NCBI RefSeq assembly: GCF_001949145.1
Contig: NW_019091526.1
Location: 720,562-759,379, forward strand
Length of the DNA: 38,818 nt
DNA from: Acanthaster planci
Lineage: Eukaryota > Echinodermata > Asteroidea > Valvatida > Acanthasteridae
Direction: 5' to 3'
A model generated the notes under the pieces. That model did not search any database. It was not told the DNA's origin and saw nothing but the letters and a program-made list of their open reading frames with translations. Below are positions 1-12,600 of this stretch, in pieces. Each line of letters begins with the position of its first letter. Within the stretch, counting starts at the first letter, position 1. Position numbers and translations under genes: made by a program.

Positions 1-124
1 GGCATGATTCATTTTCAGTCCTACACCTGTCTGGCCCAGTCTGGCCTTCTATAATTGCACTGTTCTGTTTTAGGATTCTTTCCATGAAGTAGCTTTCCAA
101 GACAGCTTGCCAGGTGTATTACCA

Positions 125-3100
125 TCACCTCTTCGAGTCATGAAGAAATCTAAGCACTGACAAATGTTCAGGTCCTGCTCGTCTTTCTAATACAACCTCA
201 CAAGAAAGTTTCTGTGCGGCCAAGATCTGTTCAACTTCATCTGCAAAAAATGTATCAATGAATGAGTTGCATCACATTTTAAAATAAATGGGTTGCACTG
301 TATGCAACAACAGTCGATGCTTAATCCCAGAGCAATCCAACTTTTCATTGATGGAATCATGCATCCTAAAGGTACAGGTACATGTAGATGCATGTATGTA
401 GAGCCGTGCTGGTCTGCTAGAAACATAGATAAAATGAAAGAATAGCACTCTCCTCTAACCCTTGCTAAGAGTGCACCCCTGGTGGAAATTTTGCCACTAC
501 TCCCAAACCACTGCAAACATCAAATGTCATGATTTTTTCTTTGAAGCCTCGAACAACTCTTGATACCAAATTTGTGAAAACCACACAAAGCATTTTCCGG
601 TTGCAATAATCATGGGATATGAACAATGTAGATATCTTAATAACATGATTACTCCTGTGTTTCATTTCAAGTTGATAGGGTGCTCTCCACTTGAGATTTT
701 ACAAATATTGAAATACTGGCATGCATAATTTCTGTGAACTTTCAATCATTACTATGAACCTGATTAAAATAACAAAACATGGTATTTTTAATTACCTGAG
801 TAGACTTGTATCCTATCTCAGTTATCCAATTTCATGTCAATAGGCATTCCATTTCTGCGATCCCACCCTATTACACCAGCTCCCTTGAAATAAGCTTAAC
901 CTTGTTCTTCCTGCGTGTCATCACTCCCACCTCATCCTGCTGTGGTCCAAATACTGTAGTGACGAATGGGAGGGCTCGCTAACAGGAATACAAAGGGGCA
1001 GTGGGGCAATAGCCGTGTGTGCTCCCCTGGTTGTTTTTTTTTCTCCATCTGCCCTTGAGTTGAGTTTGCACAGTTAACAAGTCTTCATGGAGTAGGGCCA
1101 GCAAGTCTTGTCAAGGCAACTCAAACTACTTACCAGGATTGTTTTCCTTAATCAAAAGTAAATAGAATACACCCTCTGCAGACAGCAGCTTGGCAACATG
1201 AGGTAGAAGCCTGTCTAGCACTTCCCTTCCATCCTTGCCTCCTGCCCATGATGAAGCGATGCTTGAGCTTTCAACCTATCATTCACATAATCAAATACAA
1301 CACTGCAATGACCTTCAAGACTGAAAAAATCCTCCAATATCCTATTTGGATTTTTTTGGAAGACTGTGCAGAAATGAGAATGGCATGGGTTGCTAAATAT
1401 TTTAAGTGGGTTTTACTGCTCGCAGGAAAGTAAAATGCCACTCGCTCCCCTTTAAGTGATGGCTTTCGAAGGAAAATTTCACACCAAAATGTCCAAACGA
1501 ATTGGTGTAAAGGACAGGCGAACCCGTCAAAAGGGTGATTTGCAGTTCCTACTTGGTAGTGAAAGTAGCATACATGTATCTTGTACACAAGAATCACCAC
1601 AAGACTACCACAAGAGACAACACGTCTTATAGACCTTAGAAAACCAGCGTATGACACAGGAGATTTTCACAGTGCAAATCTCTATTGTTACCGTTCTCTC
1701 TTTAAGTCATGCCACCACATTTCTTATTTTTCAAGATTGTGAGTGCACTTATGTAAGTCTAACTACATGCTCCAAAATTAGTATCACTGTGGACCTAATC
1801 AGGTTCACCTCATTCAAGAACTAACCTTCTCCCTGGTTCCCACTTTTCAACTAATTACCCGAATAGCTGAGCTCATGGCATTGTTTTTTTTTTTTTTTCG
1901 AGTCCCCAAAATACAAACAAATACTGGAAAAAAGGTGCACAAAATGTACCTTTGTTTACAAATCCTTTTGCACTACATTTCACGTCTGTGTGTTCGTTTC
2001 AAGTTGTGTGTTCAAATACTAATTTACCTTTTCATTACAATAATCGGCAACAAAGCCTTGGTTTTCACCTGAAGGCTTGATTCCCACTTAAACACTCAGG
2101 AAATGGCTACAGCTCTGCCAAAGCTTACGGCAATTACTGGGATCAGATACCTGCAAAGCTAAAAATGTAGTGAGCTGGACAAGCAAAAACATCAATAACA
2201 TTACCTCTTCTGAAGATGTTACAACATATGGAGGGTTAAAAACCAGCACATCAACCTTCCCATGTAAACGGGGTTGGAGGGCACTCAAGAGGTCAGAGTT
2301 CAAGACTTCCACTTTGACACCGTTCTGTTCGGCTGTGCGCTTTGTGCTTGTAGCTGCTTTAGGGTTTCTATCTACACCCCTAGAAAGTAATGAAATTAAA
2401 TCAAGAATGATTAAGTGAATATTCATGGATCAGAATAAAAATTACAAAAGCCTGGAAATGAGACAAGCAACTTCAACAAAATATACAAATGAAATCTGTG
2501 TTTGAAAATCATGCGAAAGTTGGCAAAATTCTATACATGCAATGAAAGAATATCTCATTAACATTAGTAACAAGTAAATGTACTTGGTCTATAGTATCAG
2601 ACACACAGTACCTGTGTGATAAGGCGGTATAATACTTGGGAAATACTTACAAGCACATGCTGAAGTTGTTCAACAACTGAGCAAGAAATGTTATAACAAC
2701 TCCTGAGCCTGAACCAACTTCCACACAGACACAAGGCCTGATGAAAGGAAAAAAGGCAAAAATTATTTTCAGTGCCTTGCTAATTAAGCAAACCCAACTA
2801 AAATTATAAAGGATTAAAGGCAGGAAGGTCAGTGTGCTGTAATTTGCCAACCCTCCTCAGTTATTGTCCATTCTCTACACTGACGTCTCTTCAGATTTGT
2901 CTATACAGTTGCCAGACTGCAAATGAAGTAAACATGACCAACTTCTCTGTGTTGGTCAGTGTTGAAATCAAGTTCATTACAGGCTTGGATGGTATCGCAT
3001 TTTTTAATAACGTGATAAAAATACCGCGATATTCACTGATACCGCAATATTCTTTGAAGTGTAGTATTAAGAGTAGATGTACGTCATCAAAGAGCAACGG

Positions 3101-5004
3101 CAATAAGAGTCAATATTCCCTGGGAAATCCAACAGGTAGACACCAGCGCGATGGTTATTGTCGATGTGGCAAAACCCCCTAAACTCAAGAAGTATTATCC
3201 TTTATCAATCCATTTATTTTCAAATACCATGTCAGCTGGACAATTACACCTTGTCTCTCTGCTGTAAGTGACAATACAGACATGACACTAGATGACTTGT
3301 ACCAACAGAATGGAATGAAATGTGATATGGTGGTTTTCGATTGTTTTAAAAGGCTTCTGCAAACATTCCAGGCCTACAGTATCAGCAAGAATACCACTGT
3401 ATTGAAATTCTATACTGTTACAATGTGTTTGCTGGTATTTCAGTATTTATACATCAGAAGTTGGTATTGTTCAGTACTGATAAAAAAATGCCATTATTTT
3501 ATAATACCAAAATACCATCCAAGCCTAGTTCAGAAGAAAATTATAATTTGTGAAGTCTCTATAAAGGTCAAAAGCTTATTTACCCCAACCGCCCAAGGGT
3601 AACTTGCGGGACCTAACCTTCCCCAATCACACATACTTCCAACACCTTGGAAAAACACTCTTACCTCACAGTACCCCATCCCACAGACTTCAACAGTACT
3701 CCTGTTGCAAGAGTTCTCAAAACCACAAACTTTAACAGGGCTTTACCTGTGTGGTTCTGTTTGATTGGCTACACCAGGCCCATTGCACAGTACAAAGAGT
3801 ATGGACAGGCAGTACACCTGTACCTATTCAAACAAACTCACACACCATCACGCTGCATATCCATCAACAACTGCTGGGATAAAGTGAGAGTGCAGTACAC
3901 GTACCCAGTCAGTCAAAATTCAAGAGGGTATGTGCAGGCCCACAGTACCCATTCACACAAAATTAAACACCAGATAGTAAGCTACCAGCGCCCAATGCCA
4001 CAAACTCACACACTTTACTGGTGTTGAATTCTGTGTGGTTAGGGAAGGTTAGGGTTAATGAAGACAGAACTACAAATATTCCTCTTTCCTCATTCATTGT
4101 CCATTCCCTGTAACTTGTGATGAACTTGTGAGTACAGTTTGGTAGTTCAGTCCTTTTCCCAAGTCCCCATTTAAAGTGTGACACAAGATGAGAAGTAGAA
4201 ATCAGGCCAAAGAACCAAGCCAGTGTTGGCTGAGTTGTTAAATAAGATGGAATACAAATGGCATTGGTATACAAGAATATATGAATACGTACATGTAGAT
4301 GAAACAAGACTTGGCTTTGGACTCAACTTGAAGGCTGTCTTTTTGAAAATAGTTCAACATGTATACATGCAGCTTTTTGATACAAACAGTACCATTACAT
4401 CTCCTTCTGAAGAATCAATTTTCCAATTACCCTGAATCTACCATATTCAATGTAATCTGTTAATTGGGCTCATGCAAGGCTATATTTGGATCCAAGCTCC
4501 ACTTTCCATTGTTTTGAATGTGGCTTCAAACATTTAGATCTAATTCATTGGAGATTTTAAATTATTCTGAACATAAACTGGAATAAATTGGTGGCAAACC
4601 AGTTTGTTGTTGCTTTTTTCACCCGGAGGTTCCCACAATGACAAGTTACATGTAATATCACTTTCAATTCAAGATGGCCAATACATGAATACAGTCTTAA
4701 AGTACTACTGCTTCACTTTCCAACTTTTTTTCTACTATGTAAATCACCACACATTTTGAAATTGTGCTCGGACAGGGACACAACTGCAACATTAGTACTG
4801 CTTGTGCCCTGAGTATGGTAGCGATTGAACTGACTGCCTTATGAAAGCACAGTAGAGCTGGGAATCTTGCCTTATACTCCGGATGAGTTTGGCATCTTTC
4901 TCCAAGGCATCAAGGAGGAGGAATGTGTCTTCCGCAGGTTCGTAAACATCCTGAAAGTCTGTTGGCCCAAGGTGAGAATAATCTGGAGTCTTCAGGCCAC
5001 ACAT
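125..5004 (-). CDS. N6AMT1: N6AMT1/HEMK2 methyltransferase, complete, 5 exons
   Basis: Exons on the minus strand are 4871-5004, 2651-2737, 2205-2379, 1134-1275 and 125-240. They join in frame to 654 bp (217 aa; human protein about 214 aa). The family is a class I SAM-dependent methyltransferase that, with TRMT112, methylates the glutamine of the GGQ motif of release factor eRF1. Seen here: an N-terminal DVYEPAEDTFLLLDALE block, the SAM-binding EVGSGSG loop (exon 2), the catalytic NPPY motif at residues 122-125 (exon 3), the SSWAGGKDGREVLDRLLP block (exon 4) and a C-terminal RRAGPEHLSVLRF block (exon 5). The start ATG at 5002-5004 has an in-frame TAG five codons upstream. All splice sites are GT-AG except intron 1, which has a GC donor (4869-4870). 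Intron phases are 2, 2, 0 and 1. No disabling change is seen. Family identity is firm. Confidence 0.95.
2981..3526. repeat. MITE-like element in N6AMT1 intron 1
   Basis: Perfect 15-bp terminal inverted repeats, AGGCTTGGATGGTAT at 2981-2995 and its reverse complement at 3512-3526, bound a 546-bp AT-rich segment. Its interior contains repeated GGTAT/ATACC words. No transposase reading frame is visible, so it would be non-autonomous. The hexamer AGTTCA occurs just outside both ends (2971-2976 and 3527-3532), but four extra bases separate the left copy from the inverted repeat, so the target duplication is uncertain. The superfamily is not assigned. Confidence 0.6.
3612..4053. repeat. Second inverted-repeat element in N6AMT1 intron 1
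   Basis: Arms of 22 bp at 3612-3633 (beginning CCTAACCTTCCCCAA) and 4032-4053 pair with about three mismatches around a 398-bp interior. The interior has no convincing coding potential and is rich in CACA and AGTAC words. It lies only 85 bp from the preceding MITE-like element. It is probably another non-autonomous DNA transposon, but no clear target duplication was found. Confidence 0.45.
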
Positions 5005-6652
5005 TTCATCTGGACTCTAGATACTGGAGAGAAAAACTACCAGAGTTGGAACAATTTGTGGTAACTATGTACAAAACAAGTCTGTTTCCATTGGTCAAAA
5101 GATGAAAACAACCAATGGGAACAAACACAATGCTTTAGTTGGTGCAGGCACATTCTGATCTAGTCTGAAGGTTTGGGACTGTGTGATGGAAGCTTGCATA
5201 CTGCCTGTAGGCTTATATAGTGGTTGTAACAAGCTAGGAGCAATTAAGTTAGCAAGGTTCTGGTATCCTGATGACATATGCACACTTGCAGCAAGTTTGC
5301 AAGACAGTCTGCAAACTTGGTGGCAAGCTCATCATGCGAGCAAGCTCACATAGTTACCAGCTAGCTTTCACAAGTCTTGCCCAGGTAGGTACATGTATGG
5401 TCTTCTTCAATCTTACACACATGCACACTGTATACTGCCACTGGTATACAAGTGCATGTAGACACATTTGTCCAGTGTCGTATCAACTATACATCAACTT
5501 TTTTAATCATCTGACCAAAGCATCATCTTGACTCTGCATCACTGACCAACACCATAAACACTGTACACACATTAATTAAGAACCGAGTGCATGATGTAGG
5601 TTATACTATAGCAGTCAGGAAATGTCTGTATCCTTGAAAATGGCAGCACTTTTGACAGGAAAAACCTAAATCATGTCCTTACATCATATGTACACAGTGT
5701 GCATGGTGACAGTAAATGTACATCGTGTTTATCAGGTCTAGGCCTACACCTTTTCCATGAAAACCAGTCAGTAGCCGGAGCCTAGGCGGCCTACCTACAT
5801 GTTGTAAAATTGTAGGCTACATGTATTTCATGTGTATTTTTTACAATGAAATATTCACCATGTTATAACAACGATGTTGTATTTTTAGCTTTTGCTGGCC
5901 TACTACCTTAAAAATAGACAGAACAATTCCCAGTAGTAGTATTCTAAGTACTACACGTACAAAATCATAAATGAATGGACATGATCGGTTGAGTACTGCA
6001 TGTACATGTACTGACATGAGCATGCAGTGCAGTGGTACGGTGAGCAGCCCATCCGGCCTTGAGAAAACCAATAAAAGCTTTTATTGGTGCGCCTCCATCT
6101 TATGAAAACTCATAGGGAACACTGTGAAAAGTAGCTGCACACAATAATCATAGTCCAGCCCACGAAATTTCTTTTAGGTGGATTTAAACTAGCTCGGGCC
6201 TTCCCTCGATCCGCTCCTATGCAATTTTGATATAGCGCCAAACTTTTTTCTTGGTGCTTTACATGCTAGCAATCTTGATTGGCGGAAAAGCAGCGTACAG
6301 GCGATTTCGATTTATACCGTCCAATCCCGTCAATCGTTTTATGAGCATCTGTAATTTGTCTCTTATACAGGGCTATGGCCCTGATACCACATATTTTTTT
6401 AATTATAGAAATCAACGAGGTTGAATAATCAGCTGGCCGGCGATGGACATGCATGGTGCATGCATGCTACACTGCACTACAGCACTCCCGCTGTTAAATC
6501 GTGTTCTAATTCTGCACAATCATTACGAATACTATCCGATGAAGTTGGGCTGTGATGTTTGTGTACACAAACATAGTCACCTGATGTGGCGTGGAGTGGA
6601 AAGTTGAGCAGTTGTCAATAGTCTTTCCGAATCAAACACATGGAAATCAAGC
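5005..6652. promoter_or_regulatory. Intergenic region between divergent N6AMT1 and SNX19
   Basis: This 1.65-kb stretch separates the two divergent start codons and must contain both promoters and 5' UTRs. No TATA box can be assigned. CG-containing words become more frequent from about 6050 to 6900, next to the SNX19 start. ACATGTA and TGCATG words are dense around 5390-6010 and near 6450. No reading frame in it resembles a protein. Any shared, bidirectional control is inference from position only. Confidence 0.4.
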
Positions 6653-9600
6653 ATGAAGTTCGAGGAGGTTATGGTAGTAGCAGGGAAAGTTGGCGAATAC
6701 TTTCAGAGGCTCCCAACGTTGGACAAGGCGGTAGTTGGGGCCGTGATTGTGTCGATCACTTTGGCCGTTCTCTCCCGCACGAGCGTATTGTTCGTTTTCG
6801 CAGTAGCAGTGTATTTAGGGGGATGGGCTGCGACTCGTGTGGCGGGTCACGTGCAGGTGTTCAGTTCGCGTCTTTTCTTGCCCTTTGTGCCCAATTTTGT
6901 CGACCATTGTAAGGAGAAGAGGAGGCAGGCTGGTCTGTCAGTCTTGCCAAACTTTGAGGCAAACTTATATAGATACTCTGTCCAAAATATGAAAATGACA
7001 CTAGACCTAAATGTTGAGGCAGAAGGTTCACTCTCGGTCACATTACCAGATACAGTTGATGAAGAATTCCAGCATCTCATCAAAAGTATAATGCATGATT
7101 TTGTTTTGTCATGGTATACCGTTTATGTGAGTGACCATAGTCAAGTCTCTGAAGAACTTCTGCAAATCTTGCTCAGTGCATCAGAAAATCTTTGTTTCCG
7201 TCTTCAATCTATAAACAAAAGGAATCTCCTCCTAAATTTCCTGGTAGAGTTTCGAACCCACATTTTCCAATTTCAGCGGGCCCGGTCGAGTTTGAGAAAG
7301 TTGCTCTTTGGGCGAACGATTGACAGCAAAAGTCTAGTTGCATCCTATGAAACATTTTTGTTGATGCATCCTGCCATTGAAGATACATCGACAGAAATGA
7401 ACTATCTGAAAGGTGTTATGAGAGTTCTTCTCCACTCTGCTTTGCCAAAGAGGGTCACTCAGTGCCATGCTAGTTCAGCTGTCCTAGTAGAAATCCTAAC
7501 GTGCAATCTTCTGATACCCCTGCTTGATTTACTGGCTGATCCTGATTTTCTTTATAGAATCATCATGCTCATAGTTTCTGGTGTAGTGAATGCACCAGAT
7601 AAGACAGGAACATCAGAATCCATGCATGTTAGTACTGATAACTCCAAGCCAAAGATAATGACCAGCCAAAGAAGTGCATGCCCCCCAGAAAATGTCAGTA
7701 TTGCTCCTGTTTCCCGTCCTCCATTTGATGGTGTTAGGGACAGTGCATTATCAGAGGGAGCTGACAACTGTGATTCGCCTTCAGCAACTACATGTACATA
7801 CATGTACAACATTTTTGAACCGAGAAATAGTCTTGTTTCAGATCTTCCATCTACATGTAATAAGATCCCATCCCCACTGAACTCTAAGGAACCAGTTCTG
7901 CTCCCTGCATCAAATGAAGCGGCCACTGCCCAAGTTTCCATTTCCCAATCTATTGATGCTTCAATTGCCCATACCTCATCTGCTATGAGTCAGGGCAGTC
8001 AGAGTTCAGAGGATGTTCTGACCCATTCACAAGCTGTGGCACCGAGGCATCATCGGAGTGCCTCAGACTCATCTTTTAATCCTGCACAGGCCACAGTTTT
8101 TATAGGAGAGCCTGCCCCTGTGAAACAGTCCTTTTCATTTAGTCTTCCTAGAGACGTTAGCTGCACAGTTGTATCTTCAGTTAATCAGTGCATACCAAGA
8201 CCTCTAGCAGAAGGTGCAGAGAAAACCTCCACCCCAATTGTAGTTCCATTGACTGCCCTTGAACCAGCGATCCCAGCAAGTCAATTAGCAGTAACGCCTT
8301 TGTCCAAAACTGACGGTGTCGACAGCAGACCCAGGAGTTTGTCAGCTGACAGCTTTTCTAGCGTCGATTACGACACTAGTCAAATGAATGTACAGTTCAG
8401 CGACATTGATAACCAGTTTGCTTTTGAGGACAGTCCAAGGGATGTCAGCACAGCAACCAGTGTAATCAACTCTGGATTTCTCACTGATCTGCAAATAAAG
8501 CAGTCAAACTCAGCAAATGATATCAATGGAGAATTTACTCAAAACAGGGAGACTCAAGAGAGACGTTCTGGCCCCAGCAAAGCTGTGCCATTCAGTGACG
8601 GTGTTGGTTTAGAAAGCACCTGCACCCAAACATCAGTGTCAGCCACTTATGCCGAAATTCCAGACTTCAGTCAACCACAAGACAAGGAGACCTCACGTCC
8701 TCAGCTCATTTCCCTGGGCGTGAATGCTGCAGGTTCATCACCAATAAAAAAGCTGCTGAAACGTGTGTCCTTCTCAAAGAAAAAGCATCCTAAACCTCAG
8801 TGTGAAATTGCAAGCTCAGGTAGCCCTCAGGTTTCCACAGGGTCACAAAGTGCACCTGTTTCGTTGCCCATTTCCATCCAAACGCCAGGGTCATCCGCAA
8901 TCAACCAGAAGATATCTCACCCTACCTCCTCCACCATCAGCATTAACAGTGATATGCAGGCACTGGTAACACCGGCTGCTGAAGATCCAAAGACAACAGG
9001 TACATGCATCTCAGTCAGTGCACCAGAGATGTTTTCAGCATCAGCAAGCCGATTTCTGGAGGGCACGCCGTCACTGAAGATTACCAACCTCACAATCCCT
9101 GAGGCAGAGGTGTGCAAGGAGTTCGGAGGAAAGGGGGAATTCTTTCTATATTCAATACAGGTGAATGTTAACTTTCTTTTGTGTAGCATTATATGTGAAA
9201 CTGAGCATGTGTATATGTGCACATGTACTGTACATAACTAAGTACTGTTGTACAAAGAACCCACATCATCACAGCAGAAGTGACCTTAGTTTTTGTAGTG
9301 TTTGCTTTTTCTTGTAGGCCTGTTCTGAATATGCGAATATTAGAATCATTGATTATACATGCATTTGAATTTCATTTCTGATTCAAATACTTGTTGATAC
9401 CACTCAAGGAAATTAAAAAATGGGAAAACTTGGTTTCTTTATAACCAGATGGCCTTCGTGAAGCTTGCAAACCTTTAAAAAATAGAACTGCTTCCAGTTA
9501 CATGTACCAACTTGTCCAAAATTATTGTAATGATTAGAGTGTGTCAAGTACATGTAGAGGCTTGGCTTACTTTGAATTTGCTGTACAACCAAATAATCAG

Positions 9601-12600
9601 CTTTTAGGTTGAATGTTCAAACAATCAGGTATTGATTCATACCTGATTCAGCCCCATTTTGGTTTTAATATTACTTGTGTGTTTCATATGGGATGTTGTA
9701 TTTCAATTTATGTTGACCCAACCTTTTACATGTATGTGCATTTGTTGAGAGCATACAGTACTTGACATACATGTACATGTAGCTTTATTCCAGCTGTTGT
9801 GTTTTTAAAACAGTTTGATGTTGTGCCAACCATTACACCTTCAAGTTCCACTGAGAATATTCAAAGATGTGATTTGGGGCCTGTTCATAAGATAACGAAA
9901 CGGAGACACAGGGAGTTTGTGAATTTGCACTCAAGACTGGAGCACAACTTCCAGCTGAAACCTAGTTTGAAAGGTACATGTATGTATACACCAGTGCTTT
10001 ATGTACAGTACCGGTACGTGTACATGGGTAATTCCAGAAATTAGGGATCCATTTTTTTTTCTGTGTCCCTGTCACATCTGACTTATGATTTTGTAAGTTC
10101 AGAACACATTTTCTAATTTCTAAGAGGATGAATTAATGCAAATTACGTGCCAAACAAATCGTAATAGTTTGAAATCAATTCTGGTGATATTTCCATGTCA
10201 AATAACAAAGGTCCCCTTTAACAGGGTCACAAAAATGTCACACTTTTGGACCCCTAATTTCTGGAATTACCCATATATGCTATACATGTATTGAATCCAT
10301 TTACCATTATACGACAGCCATAGGGCTACCATACATTCAACTACATGAACCTGAGGACTCGCTCCTGCAGAGAAGCTCTGATGCCATTGCTTACGTTTTG
10401 AATTATGTGTGTTTGAAGAACATACATGAGATGAATTCATGAACATGTACACGCAAATAATGTAAGAGGTCGTGTATAAGCACTTTTCCTCGGAATCGTG
10501 ATACATTAACCCTCCTTTGGTTTTACAGCACAAATATGCACGAGTTCCCACAGTCACTCTCTTGCATGTGTTTTCTATATGGAACANNNNNNNNNNNNNN
10601 NNNNNNNNNNNNNNNNNNNNNNNNNGCACAATGATGCACATGAAACAGTGAAGCACAGTTGTTGGGCAGCACAAAAGTGCAATCTGATATTCCTGTGAGG
10701 GACAGTTGGTGCAGTACACAACACAGCTGTGCTTCTTTGAGCTGTTTACCAAGTGACCCAAAGAGTGACTTCAGCACAGGAGTGTTAATAAGCTTCAACC
10801 AAATTCATTAATCTCTGCAGCAGGTACACATGCTTGCACTTGTTTGCATTGTTCACCTACCCTACATGTAGAACAAAACAATATGCTCATTCACTCATCG
10901 TGCACGTTGATGTTGGGTGTATTGGCTTTGATGATGCGTCATTTTAGAATACGGAAGCCGATACACATTTATAACTGTTCTGCAGCTGTACTAAATTTCA
11001 AAGTTTGCACACAAATATGGAGGCTCCCTGCAGGCTACACTTCACACATCGATTAAGCACTCTTGTTATTCAATATACACATAGCTTTATGGCTGCAACA
11101 GAGTCTTTGACTGCTGGTTGGGAATTCCCCTTGGGAAACAACAGTGCGTCATGTTCCTGTATCTGTTAGCAAGTCATTTTGCCTTAATTTTTGTACACTT
11201 TACTCTGTGTATTTGGTAATGTTAAAATGCCTACAGGTAAATTGGCAATCTTATTAAATCTAATTAAAATCTCCAAGTTGCATTTTGCAGGGATACACGA
11301 TGTGCCAAAGCGCTTGTCCATTCCACTCGCACCAACTGCCAAGCCAGCTATTGACCAGAGGCGCATCAGCCACCAACACTATCTACAGGTAAGCCTGCAC
11401 GTTTCTAGTGGTCGTTATCATTTCAAAATAACTTTGACAAAGAAAACACATTTTCTTTGCTGTGTATATATGTACTGGCAGCTAGTGATACAAGTATACA
11501 GGTTTTATGTTTATTTTTCTAACCTTGTTTTTTTCTGAATCATCACACATTTCCAGTGAGATTATTAACAACGAATGTTTGGTCTCTTGGCATTTAGATT
11601 TATAACTTTCCATCCTTTTCGTTGCTCGTTCGCAATAATACAGACACAGCTCTACATGTTCTTCGTCATCCCTCATTTCTGAGTGCCTGCCATGTTAGGG
11701 AAATTTTTATACTCAACATGTAGTTGGAGGTCGTTCTGAATTTGTGTATTACCTAGCCTAGACATTTGGTCATAGAATCAGGTACATAACTCAATACGAT
11801 TTTTGGAGGGCCATAAATAGATTTTTTTGATTTGATGGAGTTTGATGTCAGTGGATCATACTCATAAACCAAAGTCACAATAGTGTTTTTAAATTTCATT
11901 CGCAGCAATTGCTTGCACGACCCTTGCTACATTGCAGTAGAGAGCTTGCAGAGTTCCTTGCCTTGGAGGGAAACACACACATAGAATACGTCAGGCACCA
12001 TCCAAGAGAATATGTTCCACGGATAGATAAGGTACAAAGGTTTTCGAAAAGTACATTTATTAGGTCATCTGAAAATATCAAATGTTCCCATTACATGTAC
12101 CTGTGGAGACACTTTTGCTTTTACCTCGTTTGTTTGTGTGCTGCGTTTAGTCGTTTGGAAGTTTCAAACCAAAGCAGAGTGTACACATCAGCCTCTCTCT
12201 GGCTGTTGAAAGTGAGCAGAATATGAACCAGAAGAACTGTTGTTTAACGAACACTCTTGAGATGTTCACTTTGTAGAAGTTCTCATACAAGTGTATCACT
12301 TTTGTTTTGCAAAATTTGCCTTTCATCTTGTGCAACTGCGGAGTTTAAAAAGCTAGATGAAATGGAGTCAGGTTGGCATAGTGATTTTCTGCAGTGTTTG
12401 ATTCCGAGCCCAGTCCCTACGTTGATTGGGTTTTCAGTCCTTCCTGATTTTGTTTTGCCCAGAATGTTCTTCTATGCTTTACTCCCACCTCTAAAACTGT
12501 TCCTGCTGTTCATTGTCTTGCACCTTACAGGATTCTTTGGGCTTTTAAGTGACAGCCCCTTAGGTTCTTTAGGGGAATCTTTGCTTTAATTACCAGAAAT

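Noticed and set aside
6640-6912. 90-codon frame starting MEIKHEVRGG just before the SNX19 start
   Set aside because: It overlaps the first SNX19 codons in another frame, is Arg/Ser-rich and lacks family resemblance; the frame from 6653 carries the PXA and membrane features.
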